The notes below the pieces were generated by a model, which did not search any database, had not been told where the DNA came from, and was given only the letters and a program-made list of their open reading frames with translations. A stretch of DNA of 64,000 nt from Planctomycetota bacterium (GTDB taxonomy: Bacteria > Planctomycetota > Phycisphaerae > Phycisphaerales > UBA1924). The translations under genes and the position numbers were made by a program. The stretch's first letter is position 1. Each line of letters begins with the position of its first letter. Of this stretch, positions 1 through 9,171 are shown piece after piece. The DNA is taken from positions 1,860,001 to 1,924,000 of the forward strand of contig JBCBSM010000001.1 in the NCBI GenBank assembly GCA_039819165.1. The letters are read 5' to 3'.

Positions 1-1
1 C

Positions 2-475
2 CTCAACGGATTCAAGGAGGTCAACGACGCGTACGGGCACAAGAGCGGCGATGCCATCCTCGCCGCGTTCGCGGACCGTCTCCGCAGCACCCTGGACGAA
101 CACGTACCCGGGCCCGCGGTGGGCGAGGCCGCCCGCATCGGCGGCGACGAGTTCGTCGTGCTCGTGACCGGCCTGGACGACGAACGCGTCGCCGCCCTCG
201 CCGATGCGCTGCACGACGAGCTGGCCAGGCCCTACAGCATCCGCGGACGCGAGATCCGCTGCGACGCGAGCATCGGCGTCGTGGGCTTCACGCCCAAGAT
301 CGGAAGCACCTCGGCGCTGCTCGAGCACGCCGACGCCGCCATGTACGCCGCCAAGTTCGGCCAGGGGCGGACGCTCTCGGTGCGGCTGGGCCGCGACGGC
401 GACGCCGTGCAGCGCCGCCGCAAGTCGGACTGGCACATCGAGCAGCCGCCGCCGAGCAGCGCGAGGGGCGCTTGA
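2..475 (+). CDS. GGDEF-domain diguanylate cyclase, 5' end outside the window
   Basis: Only the last ~157 residues are in the window. They cover most of a GGDEF domain: an entry motif 'LNGFKEVNDAYGHKSGD', the signature 'RIGGDEFVV', and the late 'HADAAMYAAKFGQGR' that normally closes the fold. The signature is intact, so diguanylate cyclase activity (two GTP to cyclic-di-GMP) is likely. No EAL domain follows. The C-terminal ~30 residues are a basic, Pro/Ser-rich tail. The stop codon TGA shares one base with the ATG of the next gene, and an HD-GYP protein follows two genes down, so synthesis and breakdown of cyclic-di-GMP appear to be encoded in one transcript. Any N-terminal sensor or receiver domain cannot be seen. 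Confidence 0.9.
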   Translation, partial: LNGFKEVNDAYGHKSGDAILAAFADRLRSTLDEHVPGPAVGEAARIGGDEFVVLVTGLDDERVAALADALHDELARPYSIRGREIRCDASIGVVGFTPKIGSTSALLEHADAAMYAAKFGQGRTLSVRLGRDGDAVQRRRKSDWHIEQPPPSSARGA

Positions 476-2628
476 TGCCCGAGCTACCCCACGACCCCGC
501 GGCTGAACCCGCCACCGACGCCGCCGAGCAATTTGCGCGGAGCCTCGGGAAGCTGTGGGAGTGCATCCGGCTGTACGAGGACGGCCATCCCTCGCGGACC
601 GACGCGCTCGAACGCTGCGTCCGTGATGCCGCGACGCTGGGGCCGCCGTTGCGATTCGCGGCGACCGAGACCGGCCTCGCCAGCGTGCCCGACGCCCGGT
701 GGCGGCAGGCTCGCTCGCTGGCCGAGCGGCTGCGGAGCGGCAGCATCGTCGGGCTCACCATCGATCGGCGGCCGGACGCCGCGGCGCTGATCGCGTTCCT
801 GGAGACGCTCAGCCGCGGTCACGACGATCCCCGTGCCCTCGTCGAGGCCGTCCACGGCGCGACCGGCGGCGCCATCGGTGCGCACCGGCCCACCGAGCGG
901 CTCGCGGCATCCACCCAGACTGAGCCGCCGCATGCCGAAGAGGACGGCGAGCGCATCCTCACGTTCGGCGACGCCACGCCTGGGTCCGCGGGCGGGGCGC
1001 GACCCACGAACCGACCCGAGCTCGATCCGCCCGAAGAAGTCCGATCGGTCCTGGACGGTCTCGCCGAGCTTCCCTTGGGCGGCCGCCCCGTGATCGCGGG
1101 CGGCGCCACTGCAGCCGAACACTCGGCGGACGACGCGGATCGGGCGGGCGACGATTCGCCGCTCGAACCCATCCACTGGTTCCAGGGGCAATTCGACGCG
1201 CTCTCCGACGAGCAACGGAGGCTGCTGTTCCAGGGCCTCGCGGCCGACGGCGAGCTGCCCTTCGAGAACGCGGCGTTCGCGCTCTCGCAGATGCCGATCC
1301 TCAACATTGCCGACGCCATCGCGGTGCTGCGGCGGGGTGATGCGCAGGTCAGCGAGACCTCGCTGCTGCTGCTCCGCCGACTCGCGGACCTGGCCGTCGG
1401 CTCGGAGAGCGACCTGCGCGCGCTCGCGTCGGTCGCGCGAGACTGGGGTGACGACGAACCCGAGCCCGGCAGCCAGGAGGACGCCGCCCGCGTCGCCGCC
1501 GAGATCCTCGAGCGGCAGGCCGACGGCGAGTTTCGCTCGCGGGATTACTCCGAGCTGCTCGATCGCGCGCTCCGCAGCGCAACCGTCGCGCGCACGCCGA
1601 TCGCGATCCGCCTGGAGGACGAGCGGGCCTCGATCGCCGAGCTGGCGACCGACATCATCTGCGACATCGCCGAGGAGCCAGCCTCCGACGAGATCGATGC
1701 CTCGGGGATGTACGAATTCCTCACGTCGAGGGCGGCGATGCTCGCCGAGAGCGGCCGCTTCGACACCATCCAGCGGATCACCGTGCTCGCGACCTCGACG
1801 CTGCGTCGGAGCACGACCCAGGACGAGCGCGACGCGGCGCATCGGCTGCTGGAGCGGGCCCGACGCGAAAACTGGCTCGCCGAGGCCCTGGCGCGATCGT
1901 CCAACGCCGAGGTGCTCGCCCAGCAGCTCGAGCGGACCCGCGACGACGGCGCGGACCCCGTGGGCCTGCTGCTCGACGTCGCCGAGCGGGCGCAGACCAC
2001 CGGCGGCCGGGCGGCGGTGCTCCAGGCGGCGGCGGGCTACCCGCGCGACGAGATCCTCGACGGATGCCTGGCCCGTGCCGGCTCCGATGCGGACGCCGCC
2101 ATCGGGCTGGCCTTCCTCGTCGCCGAGCTGGATGCGAGTGAACTCGCGGCTGCGCTCAAGCCCGCGCTGCTGAGCACGGATGCCGGCCTGCGGGAGCACG
2201 CCTTTCGGCTGTTCGAGCGGCTGGGCGGCCCGTGGCCCCGCGAGCTGTGCATCCGCGGGCTGAGCGATCCGCTCGAGGACATCCGCCTGCTGAGCGCCCA
2301 CGCCGCCATGCCCGAGCACGAAGACGTGCTGGTCGAGCGTCTCTGCGGCGAGATCGGCGGGACGGCGCCGGGCGCCGAGGAGGCCGCAGAGCTGGCGCGG
2401 CTGCTGCGGCGCACGCCCTCCGCCGGGACGACGAATCGACTCGCGCGCAGCGCGCTGCTCCGCCTGGCGACGTCGGCCAGCACGACCGGCGCCGAACCCC
2501 TGCTGGCCACGCTGAGCGGGCGGCCGCGCACCGGGTGGTCCACGCTCGCGATCGGCGTTGCCCGGCTGCGGCTGTGCGGCCCGCCGGCCGAGAACCGACC
2601 GGTCCGCCTGCAGAGGAGGGCGGCATGA
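475..2628 (+). CDS. large HEAT-like helical repeat protein of unknown function
   Basis: 717 residues starting at the ATG that overlaps the GGDEF stop (TGATG); a TTG three bases earlier is less likely. The protein is Ala/Glu/Arg-rich and mostly helical. The C-terminal half reads like degenerate HEAT or Armadillo repeats, for example 'LREHAFRLFERLGGPWP' and 'DIRLLSAHAAMPEHEDVL'. The N-terminal ~130 residues resemble a short helical domain, followed by an acidic low-complexity linker (~residues 140-230). No catalytic motif, signal peptide or membrane segment is visible. It lies between a GGDEF and an HD-GYP gene and overlaps both by 1 and 4 bases. A scaffold or partner role in that signalling unit is inference from position only. 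Confidence 0.8.
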   Translation: MPELPHDPAAEPATDAAEQFARSLGKLWECIRLYEDGHPSRTDALERCVRDAATLGPPLRFAATETGLASVPDARWRQARSLAERLRSGSIVGLTIDRRPDAAALIAFLETLSRGHDDPRALVEAVHGATGGAIGAHRPTERLAASTQTEPPHAEEDGERILTFGDATPGSAGGARPTNRPELDPPEEVRSVLDGLAELPLGGRPVIAGGATAAEHSADDADRAGDDSPLEPIHWFQGQFDALSDEQRRLLFQGLAADGELPFENAAFALSQMPILNIADAIAVLRRGDAQVSETSLLLLRRLADLAVGSESDLRALASVARDWGDDEPEPGSQEDAARVAAEILERQADGEFRSRDYSELLDRALRSATVARTPIAIRLEDERASIAELATDIICDIAEEPASDEIDASGMYEFLTSRAAMLAESGRFDTIQRITVLATSTLRRSTTQDERDAAHRLLERARRENWLAEALARSSNAEVLAQQLERTRDDGADPVGLLLDVAERAQTTGGRAAVLQAAAGYPRDEILDGCLARAGSDADAAIGLAFLVAELDASELAAALKPALLSTDAGLREHAFRLFERLGGPWPRELCIRGLSDPLEDIRLLSAHAAMPEHEDVLVERLCGEIGGTAPGAEEAAELARLLRRTPSAGTTNRLARSALLRLATSASTTGAEPLLATLSGRPRTGWSTLAIGVARLRLCGPPAENRPVRLQRRAA

Positions 2629-3758
2629 CCACCACCTCGCCCGCCGCCGCCATCCAGTCGCTCATCCTTGCCGACGAGTGCACGCACGTCTACGGCGAGG
2701 GGCACGCGCGGACCGAGGAGGCCCGCGCCCGCGCCGCGGGCGATCTGGCGCGGGCGGCCGCCGCGCACGCCATCACGCTCAGCGCCATCCGCACCGGGCT
2801 GATCATCAACCGCATCATCGTGTCCGATGCCTGGGCGGCGGCGTCGCCCTTCGCCAGCCGGCTGACCCGCGGCGGGACGGCCGCGGTCATGATCGCCCGC
2901 GGCGCCAACGAGGCCGACGCGCTCTGGCTGCTCGATCACGGCGACGACGACGCCTGGCTGGTGAGCCCGTCGGGCCACATCCGCCGCAACCCGCTGGCGC
3001 GAAGCGGAGGCACCCCGGCGCTCTCGGCGGCGTCCGACGCGAATGCGCCAGCCGCGACCATCGTGGGCGACGAGGGCGCCGAGCAACTGCAGGCCACGTG
3101 GACCTCGCTGCTCGTGGGCGAGCGCCGCGTCGACGACCGCGTCTCGACGCTCGCGGCGCGCATCGGAGCGGCGGTCCGCAGCAACGGCAGCGGGCTCGTG
3201 CCCCTCATGGATCTCAAGAGCCACGACGAGTACACCTATGTGCACGCCATCAACGTGGGGCTGCTGGCCTCGGCGCTCGCGCAGGCAACCGGCCTGGACG
3301 GCGACGTGCTGCACGAGGTGACCGAGGCCGCGCTGCTCCACGATGTCGGCAAGCGGCTCACGCCCCTGCCGCTGCTCGGAAAGCCGGGCAAGCTCTCCGA
3401 CGCCGAGCGCGCCGTGATGCAGGAGCACCCCTCGTCGGGCGCCGCGCTGCTCGCCGGCGTGCGGGGCGTGAGCGACCTGGCGATCGTGGCGGCGTACGAG
3501 CACCACATGCGGATCGACGGCACGGGCTACCCCAACGGCGCCCGCAGCCGCGCGCCATCGCTGTGCAGCCAGCTCATCCAGATCGCCGACATCTTCGATG
3601 CCCTCCGCAGCGATCGGCCGTACCGCAAGGGGCTGAGCAGCGAGCGGTGCCTCGAGATCCTCGGCGAGGGCAGCGGCGCCGCCTTCGACAAGGACCTCTT
3701 CGAGGTGTTCCGCACCCGCGTGGTGCGTCGGATCGCCCGGGCCGCCGACGCCGCCTGA
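2625..3758 (+). CDS. HD-GYP domain phosphodiesterase-type protein
   Basis: 377 residues. The start is ATG 2625, in an ATGA overlap with the previous stop and behind a strong GAGGAGGG ribosome site. The N-terminal ~190 residues form an uncharacterised helical region. The C-terminal half is an HD-GYP domain: 'LLHDVGKRLTP' with the HD pair at about residues 239-240, 'QEHPSSGAALL', and 'YEHHMRIDGTGYP' with GYP at about 301-303. HD-GYP enzymes hydrolyse cyclic-di-GMP with a di- or tri-nuclear metal centre, and the metal-binding His/Asp residues I can check are present. With the GGDEF gene two positions upstream, this looks like a local cyclic-di-GMP module. The input signal is unknown. Confidence 0.9.
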   Translation: MTTTSPAAAIQSLILADECTHVYGEGHARTEEARARAAGDLARAAAAHAITLSAIRTGLIINRIIVSDAWAAASPFASRLTRGGTAAVMIARGANEADALWLLDHGDDDAWLVSPSGHIRRNPLARSGGTPALSAASDANAPAATIVGDEGAEQLQATWTSLLVGERRVDDRVSTLAARIGAAVRSNGSGLVPLMDLKSHDEYTYVHAINVGLLASALAQATGLDGDVLHEVTEAALLHDVGKRLTPLPLLGKPGKLSDAERAVMQEHPSSGAALLAGVRGVSDLAIVAAYEHHMRIDGTGYPNGARSRAPSLCSQLIQIADIFDALRSDRPYRKGLSSERCLEILGEGSGAAFDKDLFEVFRTRVVRRIARAADAA

Positions 3759-3764
3759 CGCGGC

Positions 3765-6700
3765 CTACTTCGCGCCAACGAGCCTGCGGACGAGCACGTA
3801 GAACGCCGGCGTGAGGAACAGGCCGAAGAGCGTGACGCCCAGCATGCCGCTGAAGACCGCGGTGCCCAGCGCCCGCCGCATCTCCGACGCGGGCCCGGTG
3901 GCGATCAGCAGCGGGACCACGCCCAGGATGAAGGCGAAGGCCGTCATGAGGATCGGCCGCAGCCTCAGGCGGCAGGCCTCGACGACGGCATCGAAGCGAT
4001 TCTTGCCGGCGTCTTCCTGCTGCTTGGCGAACTCGACGATCAGGATCGCGTTCTTGGTTGCCAGCGCGACGAGCACCACCAATCCGATCTGCGTCAGGAT
4101 GTTGTTGTCCATCCCGCGGAGCCAGACGCCCGCGATGGCGCACAGCAGGCACATGGGCACGATCAGGATGATGATCAGCGGCAGCGACCAGCTCTCGTAC
4201 TGCGCGGTGAGCAGCAGGAACACGAACAGGACCGCCAGCGGGAAGATGTAGATGGCGGTATTGCCCGCGAGCTGCTGCTGGAACGCAAGGTCGCTCCACT
4301 CGTAGGACATGCCCCGCGGCAGCGTCTGGTCGGCCAGCCGATCCATGATCGCCAGCGCCTCGCCCGAGCTGGTGCCCGCGGTGGCGCGGCCATCGATGCT
4401 CGCGGCCGGGTACAGGTTGTGCCGCATCACCCGGCTCGGACCGATCGTGCGATCGATGGTGACGACCGACCCCAGCGGCACCATGCCGCCCTCGGCGTTG
4501 GTCGTGCGGAGGCTCAGGATGTCGTCGGCGGTCAGCCGGAAGCCCGCGTCGCCCTGGGTGGTCACCCGGTAGGTGCGGCCCAGCAGCGTGAAGTCGTTGA
4601 TGTACGCCGAGCCCAGGTAGACGCTGAGGGTCTCGAAGACGTTGGACACCGGCACGCCGAGCATCTCGGTCTTGGTGCGATCGATGTCGGCATAGAGCTG
4701 GGGCGTGTCGGCCCGGAAGGTCGAGAACACGCCCTCGAGGTCCTGGTGATCCCGGGCGGCGTCGACGAGGTCGTCGGTCGCCGCCTGGAGCAGCGGATAG
4801 CCCAGGCCCGAGCGATCCTGGAGCTGCATGCGGAAGCCGCTGCCCGTGCCGATGCCGCGGATGGCGGGCGGGTTGAGCACGATGATGCTGGCGTCGCGGA
4901 CGGCCGACAGCCGCTCCTGCAGATCGGGGATGATGTCGAAGGACGTCAGCCCGTCCTTCTGCCGTTCCTCGAACGGCGCGAGCGGCGTGAACACCGCGGC
5001 GGCGTTGGAGGCGTTGGTCCGCGTCGCGCCCGAGAACCCGGCGAAGGCCACGGCGTTCTCGATGCCCGGCGTCGCCATCGCGATATCCGACACCTCGCGA
5101 ACCACGCGATCCGTCCGCTCCAGCGACGCACCCTCGGGCAGCTGGATGGCCACGATCAGATAGCCCTGGTCCTGCTCGGGCACGAAGCCCGCGGGCACCT
5201 TGTTGAACATGTACCCCGTCAGCCCCAGCAGCGCGACGTACAGCACCGCGGCGATGACGGCGAACCGTACGATCCGCCGCACGACGACCGCATACACGTT
5301 CGAGGACGCGTCGAACGCCTTGTTGAAGAGCTTGAAGAACCAGCCGAGCAGGAAGCCGCCGACCCGCGAGATGAGGCCCTTCCTGGCCTCTCCTCTGGGC
5401 TGCAGCAGCAGGGCGCAGAGCGCCGGGCTGAGCGTCAGCGAGTTGATCATCGAGAGCATGGTCGCGCCGGCGATCGTGAGCGCGAACTGGCGGTAGAACG
5501 CACCGGTGATGCCCGACAGGAAGGCCGTGGGCACGAAGACGGCCACGAGCACGAGCGACATCGCGACGATCGCGCCCGAGACCTCACCCATCGCCTTGCG
5601 GGTGGCCTCCTTGGGTGCGAGGCCATCCTCGATGTTCCGCTCCACGTTCTCGACGACGACGATGGCGTCATCGACGACGATTCCGATCGCCAGCACGAGG
5701 CCGAAAAGCGATAGGTTGTTGAGCGAAAAGCCCAGCGGCGCCATGATGGCGAAGGTGCCGATGAGCGAGACGGGGATCGCCGCCAGCGGGATGATCGCGG
5801 CCCGCCAGCTCTGCAGGAAGACCACGATCACGATGATGACCAGCACCACCGCCTCGAAGAGCGTGTGGATCACCGCGTCGACCGAGCGCTCGATGAACGC
5901 CGTGGGGTTGTAGATCACCCGGTACGCGAGCCCGTCGGGGAAGTCCTCGGCCAGGCGATCCATCGTCGCGTAGATCTCCTCGACGGTATCGATGGCGTTG
6001 GCGCCCGGACGCTGCTGGATCGCCATGGCGACGGCGGGCTGGCCGTCGAGGTAGCTGTTGGTCGTGTAGTTGCGGGCGCCGAGCTCCACACGGGCGACAT
6101 CGCGGACCCGCAGCAGCCGGCCGTCCTCGCCCGAGCGGATGATGACCCCGCCGAACTGCTCGGGATCCTCGAAGCGGCCCTGGGTGTTCACCGAGAGCTG
6201 GAACGCCTCGCCCAGCGGCGCCGGCGGCTGCCCGATGGCGCCCGCGGCCACCTGCACGTTCTGGCGGCGGAGCGACTCGACGATGTCCTGCGTGGAGAGC
6301 CCGAAGGCGCTCATGCGGTCGGCATCGAGCCACACCCGCATGCTGTACTCGCGCGAGCCGAAGAACTGGATGTTGCCCACGCCCTCGATGCGGGCGAGCA
6401 CGTCGCGGACCTGCAGCAGCGCATAGTTGCTGATGTACAGCTGGTCCCGCGAATCATCGGGCGACACGAGGTGCACCACGATCAGCAGGTCGGGCGTGCT
6501 CTTGGTGGTGGTCACGCCGAGCCGCGTGACCTCCTCGGGCAGCCTGGATTCGGCGATCGCCACCCGGTTCTGCACCAGCACCTGCGCCCGATCGAGGTCG
6601 GTGTCCGTGCCGAAGGTCACCGTCAGCTGCATCGTGCCGTCGCTGGTGGACTGCGACGTCATGTACAGCATGTCCTCGACGCCGTTGACCTCCTGCTCGA

Positions 6701-6899
6701 TCGGCGTCGCAACCGTCTCGGCGATCGTGACCGCGTCGGCTCCCGGGTAGGACGCGCTCACCACGACCGTCGGCGGCGCGACGTCGGGGAACTGCGCCAC
6801 CGGCAGACCCACGTACGAAAGGGCGCCGACGATCATGGTCAGCAGCGAGATGACGATCGCGAACCGCGGCCTGTCGATGAAGAATCGCGAGAGGTTCAT
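3765..6899 (-). CDS. RND multidrug efflux inner-membrane transporter (HAE1/AcrB type)
   Basis: 1044 residues, the normal length for HAE1-family RND pumps. The start at 6899 gives the typical 'MNLSRFFIDRPRFAIV' N-terminus and overlaps the adaptor gene's stop by 4 bases (ATGA). Visible hallmarks are the first transmembrane helix after the RPxFA motif, the central 'GIVVDDAIVVVENVER' containing the proton-relay Asp pair, and the repeated 12-helix layout with two large periplasmic loops. AcrB-type proteins use the proton gradient to expel drugs and lipophiles through a tripartite complex. The adaptor is encoded just upstream, but no TolC/OprM-type outer-membrane channel lies in the window, so the channel must be encoded elsewhere. 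The substrate cannot be read from the sequence. Confidence 0.95.
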   Translation of the reverse strand: MNLSRFFIDRPRFAIVISLLTMIVGALSYVGLPVAQFPDVAPPTVVVSASYPGADAVTIAETVATPIEQEVNGVEDMLYMTSQSTSDGTMQLTVTFGTDTDLDRAQVLVQNRVAIAESRLPEEVTRLGVTTTKSTPDLLIVVHLVSPDDSRDQLYISNYALLQVRDVLARIEGVGNIQFFGSREYSMRVWLDADRMSAFGLSTQDIVESLRRQNVQVAAGAIGQPPAPLGEAFQLSVNTQGRFEDPEQFGGVIIRSGEDGRLLRVRDVARVELGARNYTTNSYLDGQPAVAMAIQQRPGANAIDTVEEIYATMDRLAEDFPDGLAYRVIYNPTAFIERSVDAVIHTLFEAVVLVIIVIVVFLQSWRAAIIPLAAIPVSLIGTFAIMAPLGFSLNNLSLFGLVLAIGIVVDDAIVVVENVERNIEDGLAPKEATRKAMGEVSGAIVAMSLVLVAVFVPTAFLSGITGAFYRQFALTIAGATMLSMINSLTLSPALCALLLQPRGEARKGLISRVGGFLLGWFFKLFNKAFDASSNVYAVVVRRIVRFAVIAAVLYVALLGLTGYMFNKVPAGFVPEQDQGYLIVAIQLPEGASLERTDRVVREVSDIAMATPGIENAVAFAGFSGATRTNASNAAAVFTPLAPFEERQKDGLTSFDIIPDLQERLSAVRDASIIVLNPPAIRGIGTGSGFRMQLQDRSGLGYPLLQAATDDLVDAARDHQDLEGVFSTFRADTPQLYADIDRTKTEMLGVPVSNVFETLSVYLGSAYINDFTLLGRTYRVTTQGDAGFRLTADDILSLRTTNAEGGMVPLGSVVTIDRTIGPSRVMRHNLYPAASIDGRATAGTSSGEALAIMDRLADQTLPRGMSYEWSDLAFQQQLAGNTAIYIFPLAVLFVFLLLTAQYESWSLPLIIILIVPMCLLCAIAGVWLRGMDNNILTQIGLVVLVALATKNAILIVEFAKQQEDAGKNRFDAVVEACRLRLRPILMTAFAFILGVVPLLIATGPASEMRRALGTAVFSGMLGVTLFGLFLTPAFYVLVRRLVGAK

Positions 6900-8176
6900 C
6901 GGCCGCCCGACCCCGAGCCGCTGCCCTCGGAGGATCCGGCGGACCCGGGCGGTGCGGATGTCTCGGAAGCCCCGGCCGACTCGGGCGGATCGAATCGCCG
7001 CATCCACGCCTCGACCTCGACGCGATCCGGCGAGACGGCATCGCCCGACCCGATCCGCTGCAGCCCCTCGATCACGATCGACTCGTCGGCGCCGAGCCCC
7101 GACCGCACGACTCGCAGGCCGTCGATCATCGGGCCGAGCTCGACATAGCGGTACTTCGCGTTGTCCTGGTCGTCGACGACGACCACGAACTGGCGGGACT
7201 GATCCGTGCCCACCGCCTGGTCGGGGATCAGCACGGCCTCGTACTCGGCGGTCCCCAGCAGCCTGACCTTGGTGAACAGGCCGGGCGTCAGCAGCAGATC
7301 TGGGTTCTCGATGATCGCCCGGCCCTGCATGGTGCCCGTCTGGTTGTCCACGCGGTTGTCTACGAAGTCCATGACGCCGCGGTGCGGGAAGCCGGCCTCG
7401 TCCACCAGCCCGATCTGCACGGGGTTGGCCGCGTCGCGCGAACTCGGCCGCGCGCCCGAGTCCGCCAGCCGCGCGTATCGCAGGAACTCCTGCTCACTCA
7501 CGGTGAAGTAGCAGTGGATCGGATCGAGCGAGACCACCGTCGCGAGTATCGGCGAGGACGCGGTACCGCCCGCGATCAGGTTGCCGACGTCCACAAGGTT
7601 GCGGCCCACGCGGCCCGTGATCGGCGAGCGGACCTCGGTGAACTCCAGGTCGAGTTCGGCCGTCCGCACGCGGGCGGCGGCGGCCTGCACCTCGGCCTCG
7701 CGCTGCGCGACCGTCTGCGTCGCGCTATCCAGCTCCGAGGGCGACGCGGCCTGCTGGCCGAAGGCCCGCTCCACGCGGCCCAGATCGTTCTGGGCGAGCT
7801 TCAGTTCCGCCTCCGCCCGGGCTCGATTCGCCTGCTCGGATTGCAGCAGCGCTTCATAGGGCCGCGGATCGATCACGAACAGCACGTCGCCCGCATCGAC
7901 GATCTGTCCGTCCTCGAAGTTGACCGACTCGACGTAGCCGCTCACCCGCGCCCGGATCTCGACCGACTCGACCGGCTGCAGCCGGCCCGTGTACTCGTCC
8001 CACTCCTGCACCACGCGGCTCACCGGCAGCGCCACGGTGACCTCGGGCGGCCCGGCATCGGGCGGCGGGGCGTCGGACTCGCACCCGGGGCCGGCCGCCA
8101 GGCACGCAACCCCCGCCATCACCACTGCCGGGAACCAGGGCCCCCGCGCAACCCGCCGTGCATGCATCGCGTCCAT
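6896..8176 (-). CDS. RND efflux periplasmic adaptor subunit (MFP, AcrA/MexA type)
   Basis: 426 residues from ATG 8176; ATG 8167 three codons later and upstream starts are possible. A basic N-terminus and hydrophobic stretch lead to 'LAAGPGCESD', a possible lipoprotein site at about Cys32 with an imperfect lipobox. Then come a barrel-sandwich segment ('ARVSGYVESVNFEDGQIVDAG'), a coiled-coil hairpin (~residues 85-150), the second half of the lipoyl-like domain ('SPITGRVGRNLVDVGNLI') and a beta-barrel/MP domain. Adaptors of this type bridge the RND pump and the outer-membrane channel. The gene ends inside the pump gene (4-base overlap), so the two are co-translated. A truncated TetR regulator lies 225 bases upstream. 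Confidence 0.93.
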   Translation of the reverse strand: MDAMHARRVARGPWFPAVVMAGVACLAAGPGCESDAPPPDAGPPEVTVALPVSRVVQEWDEYTGRLQPVESVEIRARVSGYVESVNFEDGQIVDAGDVLFVIDPRPYEALLQSEQANRARAEAELKLAQNDLGRVERAFGQQAASPSELDSATQTVAQREAEVQAAAARVRTAELDLEFTEVRSPITGRVGRNLVDVGNLIAGGTASSPILATVVSLDPIHCYFTVSEQEFLRYARLADSGARPSSRDAANPVQIGLVDEAGFPHRGVMDFVDNRVDNQTGTMQGRAIIENPDLLLTPGLFTKVRLLGTAEYEAVLIPDQAVGTDQSRQFVVVVDDQDNAKYRYVELGPMIDGLRVVRSGLGADESIVIEGLQRIGSGDAVSPDRVEVEAWMRRFDPPESAGASETSAPPGSAGSSEGSGSGSGGR

Positions 8177-8401
8177 GGAAGCCCATGGTACCGCCGGCGG
8201 CGGCGGCCAAGGGACGCCGCGCACTTACAGGGGCACATGGCACATGCGGATCGCGGCGAGGAACACGACGGACGCGTGTGCCCGTGCGACGACGCGTGCC
8301 GGCGACTAGGGATAACCGCCATAAGCCAGACGGGCGCGCCAACCAAACGCGACTCGCCGCCGACGGTGCATCGAGTCGCTCGGCGCCGAACCGTCGTGAG
8401 T

Positions 8402-8596
8402 TCATGAGGAAAGTGGCAACGGGGCGCCGCCCAGCCGGTGGTCGAGCAGCAGCTGCGCCACGCCGCGCGCGGTGCGGCCGCTCTCTTCGTCGCCCGTGAC
8501 CTGCCGGGTGACGCATGCGCCCTCCATGAGGAGCACCAGCTCCTTGGCGAGCGCCGCCGATGCCAAGGCAACGCGAAGTGCGCTTGAATCGCTTCT
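8402..8596 (-). pseudogene. C-terminal remnant of a TetR-family repressor
   Basis: Reading the minus strand, an open stretch of 64 codons ends at TGA 8402-8404. It contains 'ASAALAKELVLLMEGACVT' followed by 'RQVTGDEESGRTARG' and 'VAQLLLDHRLG', the usual last two helices of TetR regulators. An in-frame TAG at 8597-8599 cuts it off upstream, and no helix-turn-helix region can be found beyond that point. It points the same way as the efflux operon and sits just upstream, which is the usual place for the pump's repressor. I infer that the repressor was lost. The break lies close to repeated island-end sequence, so an earlier insertion may have removed the 5' part. Confidence 0.7.
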
Positions 8597-8890
8597 CTAG
8601 CAGCGCACATCCACGCCCACGGACTAACGGCCACGTCTCTTCTTCTTCAGGAAGTACTTCGGATAGAGAGCACCGACGTCTCCGTCGTATGCCCGACCGA
8701 GCCTGCAAGCGGTGTCCCGTCCCTGTGAATTCCCGCATCGCTCCAACGCGGGATTTCTGTCGGTGAACTCAGCCAAAGAGTCCAGGTGGCGACGTTGACG
8801 GCTGGTAGCTCGCTGGGGCTGTCATCGGCTTAGGCTTCAGGGCGGTCTGGTCGACTCAAACACCACCCGCGCCCGATCAATGCGCGGTGT
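8597..8890. other. gene-free stretch, probably debris of an older insertion
   Basis: I see no gene here. The first ~130 bases are featureless apart from the in-frame stop that ends the TetR remnant. From 8731 the sequence begins to parallel the island end at 16001-16250 (palindrome, 30-bp block, terminator hairpin, tRNA 3' end, in the same order and at nearly the same spacing), but most of it has diverged too far to align base by base. Confidence 0.5.
8731..8757. repeat. TCCCGC...GCGGGA palindrome, left copy
   Basis: An inverted repeat with arms TCCCGC and GCGGGA and an ~11-base centre, followed by TTTCTGT. A matching palindrome with the arms TCCCG/CGGGA, the same total length and the tail TTCTGT lies at 16001-16028. 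The two sit at nearly the same distance from their respective tRNA-Asp sequences. Each could act as a weak intrinsic terminator on the plus strand or as an end structure of the island. Confidence 0.6.
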
Positions 8891-8920
8891 GGAGAGCGCG
8901 CACTATTCGATCTTCGGCTA
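8891..8920. repeat. 30-bp direct repeat, left copy (partner 16166-16195)
   Basis: The 30 bases here, beginning GGAGAGCGCGCACTATTC and ending TTCGGCTA, are identical to 16166-16195. The copies are 7275 bases apart, one base different from the spacing of the duplicated tRNA segment. At the right copy this block forms the right arm of a perfect 12-bp palindrome. Here the left arm has diverged. Confidence 0.9.
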
Positions 8921-8935
8921 GACCGGGCCCACCCC

Positions 8936-8970
8936 CAAAAACGATAAGCCCCCGCAATGCGAGGGCTTTC
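8936..8970 (-). terminator. duplicated, decayed tRNA-Asp terminator
   Basis: A hairpin AAGCCCCCGC / GCGAGGGCTT with three loop bases and one mismatched pair. On the minus strand it is followed by a T-rich CGTTTTTG run. It occupies the same place relative to the tRNA fragment as the intact terminator at 16212-16245 does to the real tRNA-Asp gene. Confidence 0.6.
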
Positions 8971-8971
8971 A

Positions 8972-9018
<47 letters not shown>

Positions 9019-9171
9019 GGGCTACGGGGACCAGGTCGGCCCACCTGAGGGGTCAGAAACCGCGTTCTTGGGGCCGTCAGGCCGTTCGCTTGTACGCATG
9101 TATGCGATCAGTCGAGCGCTAGTTTCCCCCCGATGAGAGCGCACTGGAGCGCGCACCGTCATCTTCACACC

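Noticed and set aside
484-2319. Long minus-strand reading frame (~611 codons) opposite the HEAT-like gene
   Set aside because: No family signal; a typical antisense shadow in high-GC DNA, while the plus-strand frame has overlap-coupled starts and coherent composition.
4419-5714. Plus-strand reading frame (~431 codons) inside the RND pump
   Set aside because: His/Arg/Gly-rich shadow with no motif; the pump on the other strand has all HAE1 signatures.
9134-9156. A third copy of the GAGCGCGCAC end motif
   Set aside because: The match is limited to about ten bases with gaps and lacks the palindrome; not better than chance in a G+C-rich context.
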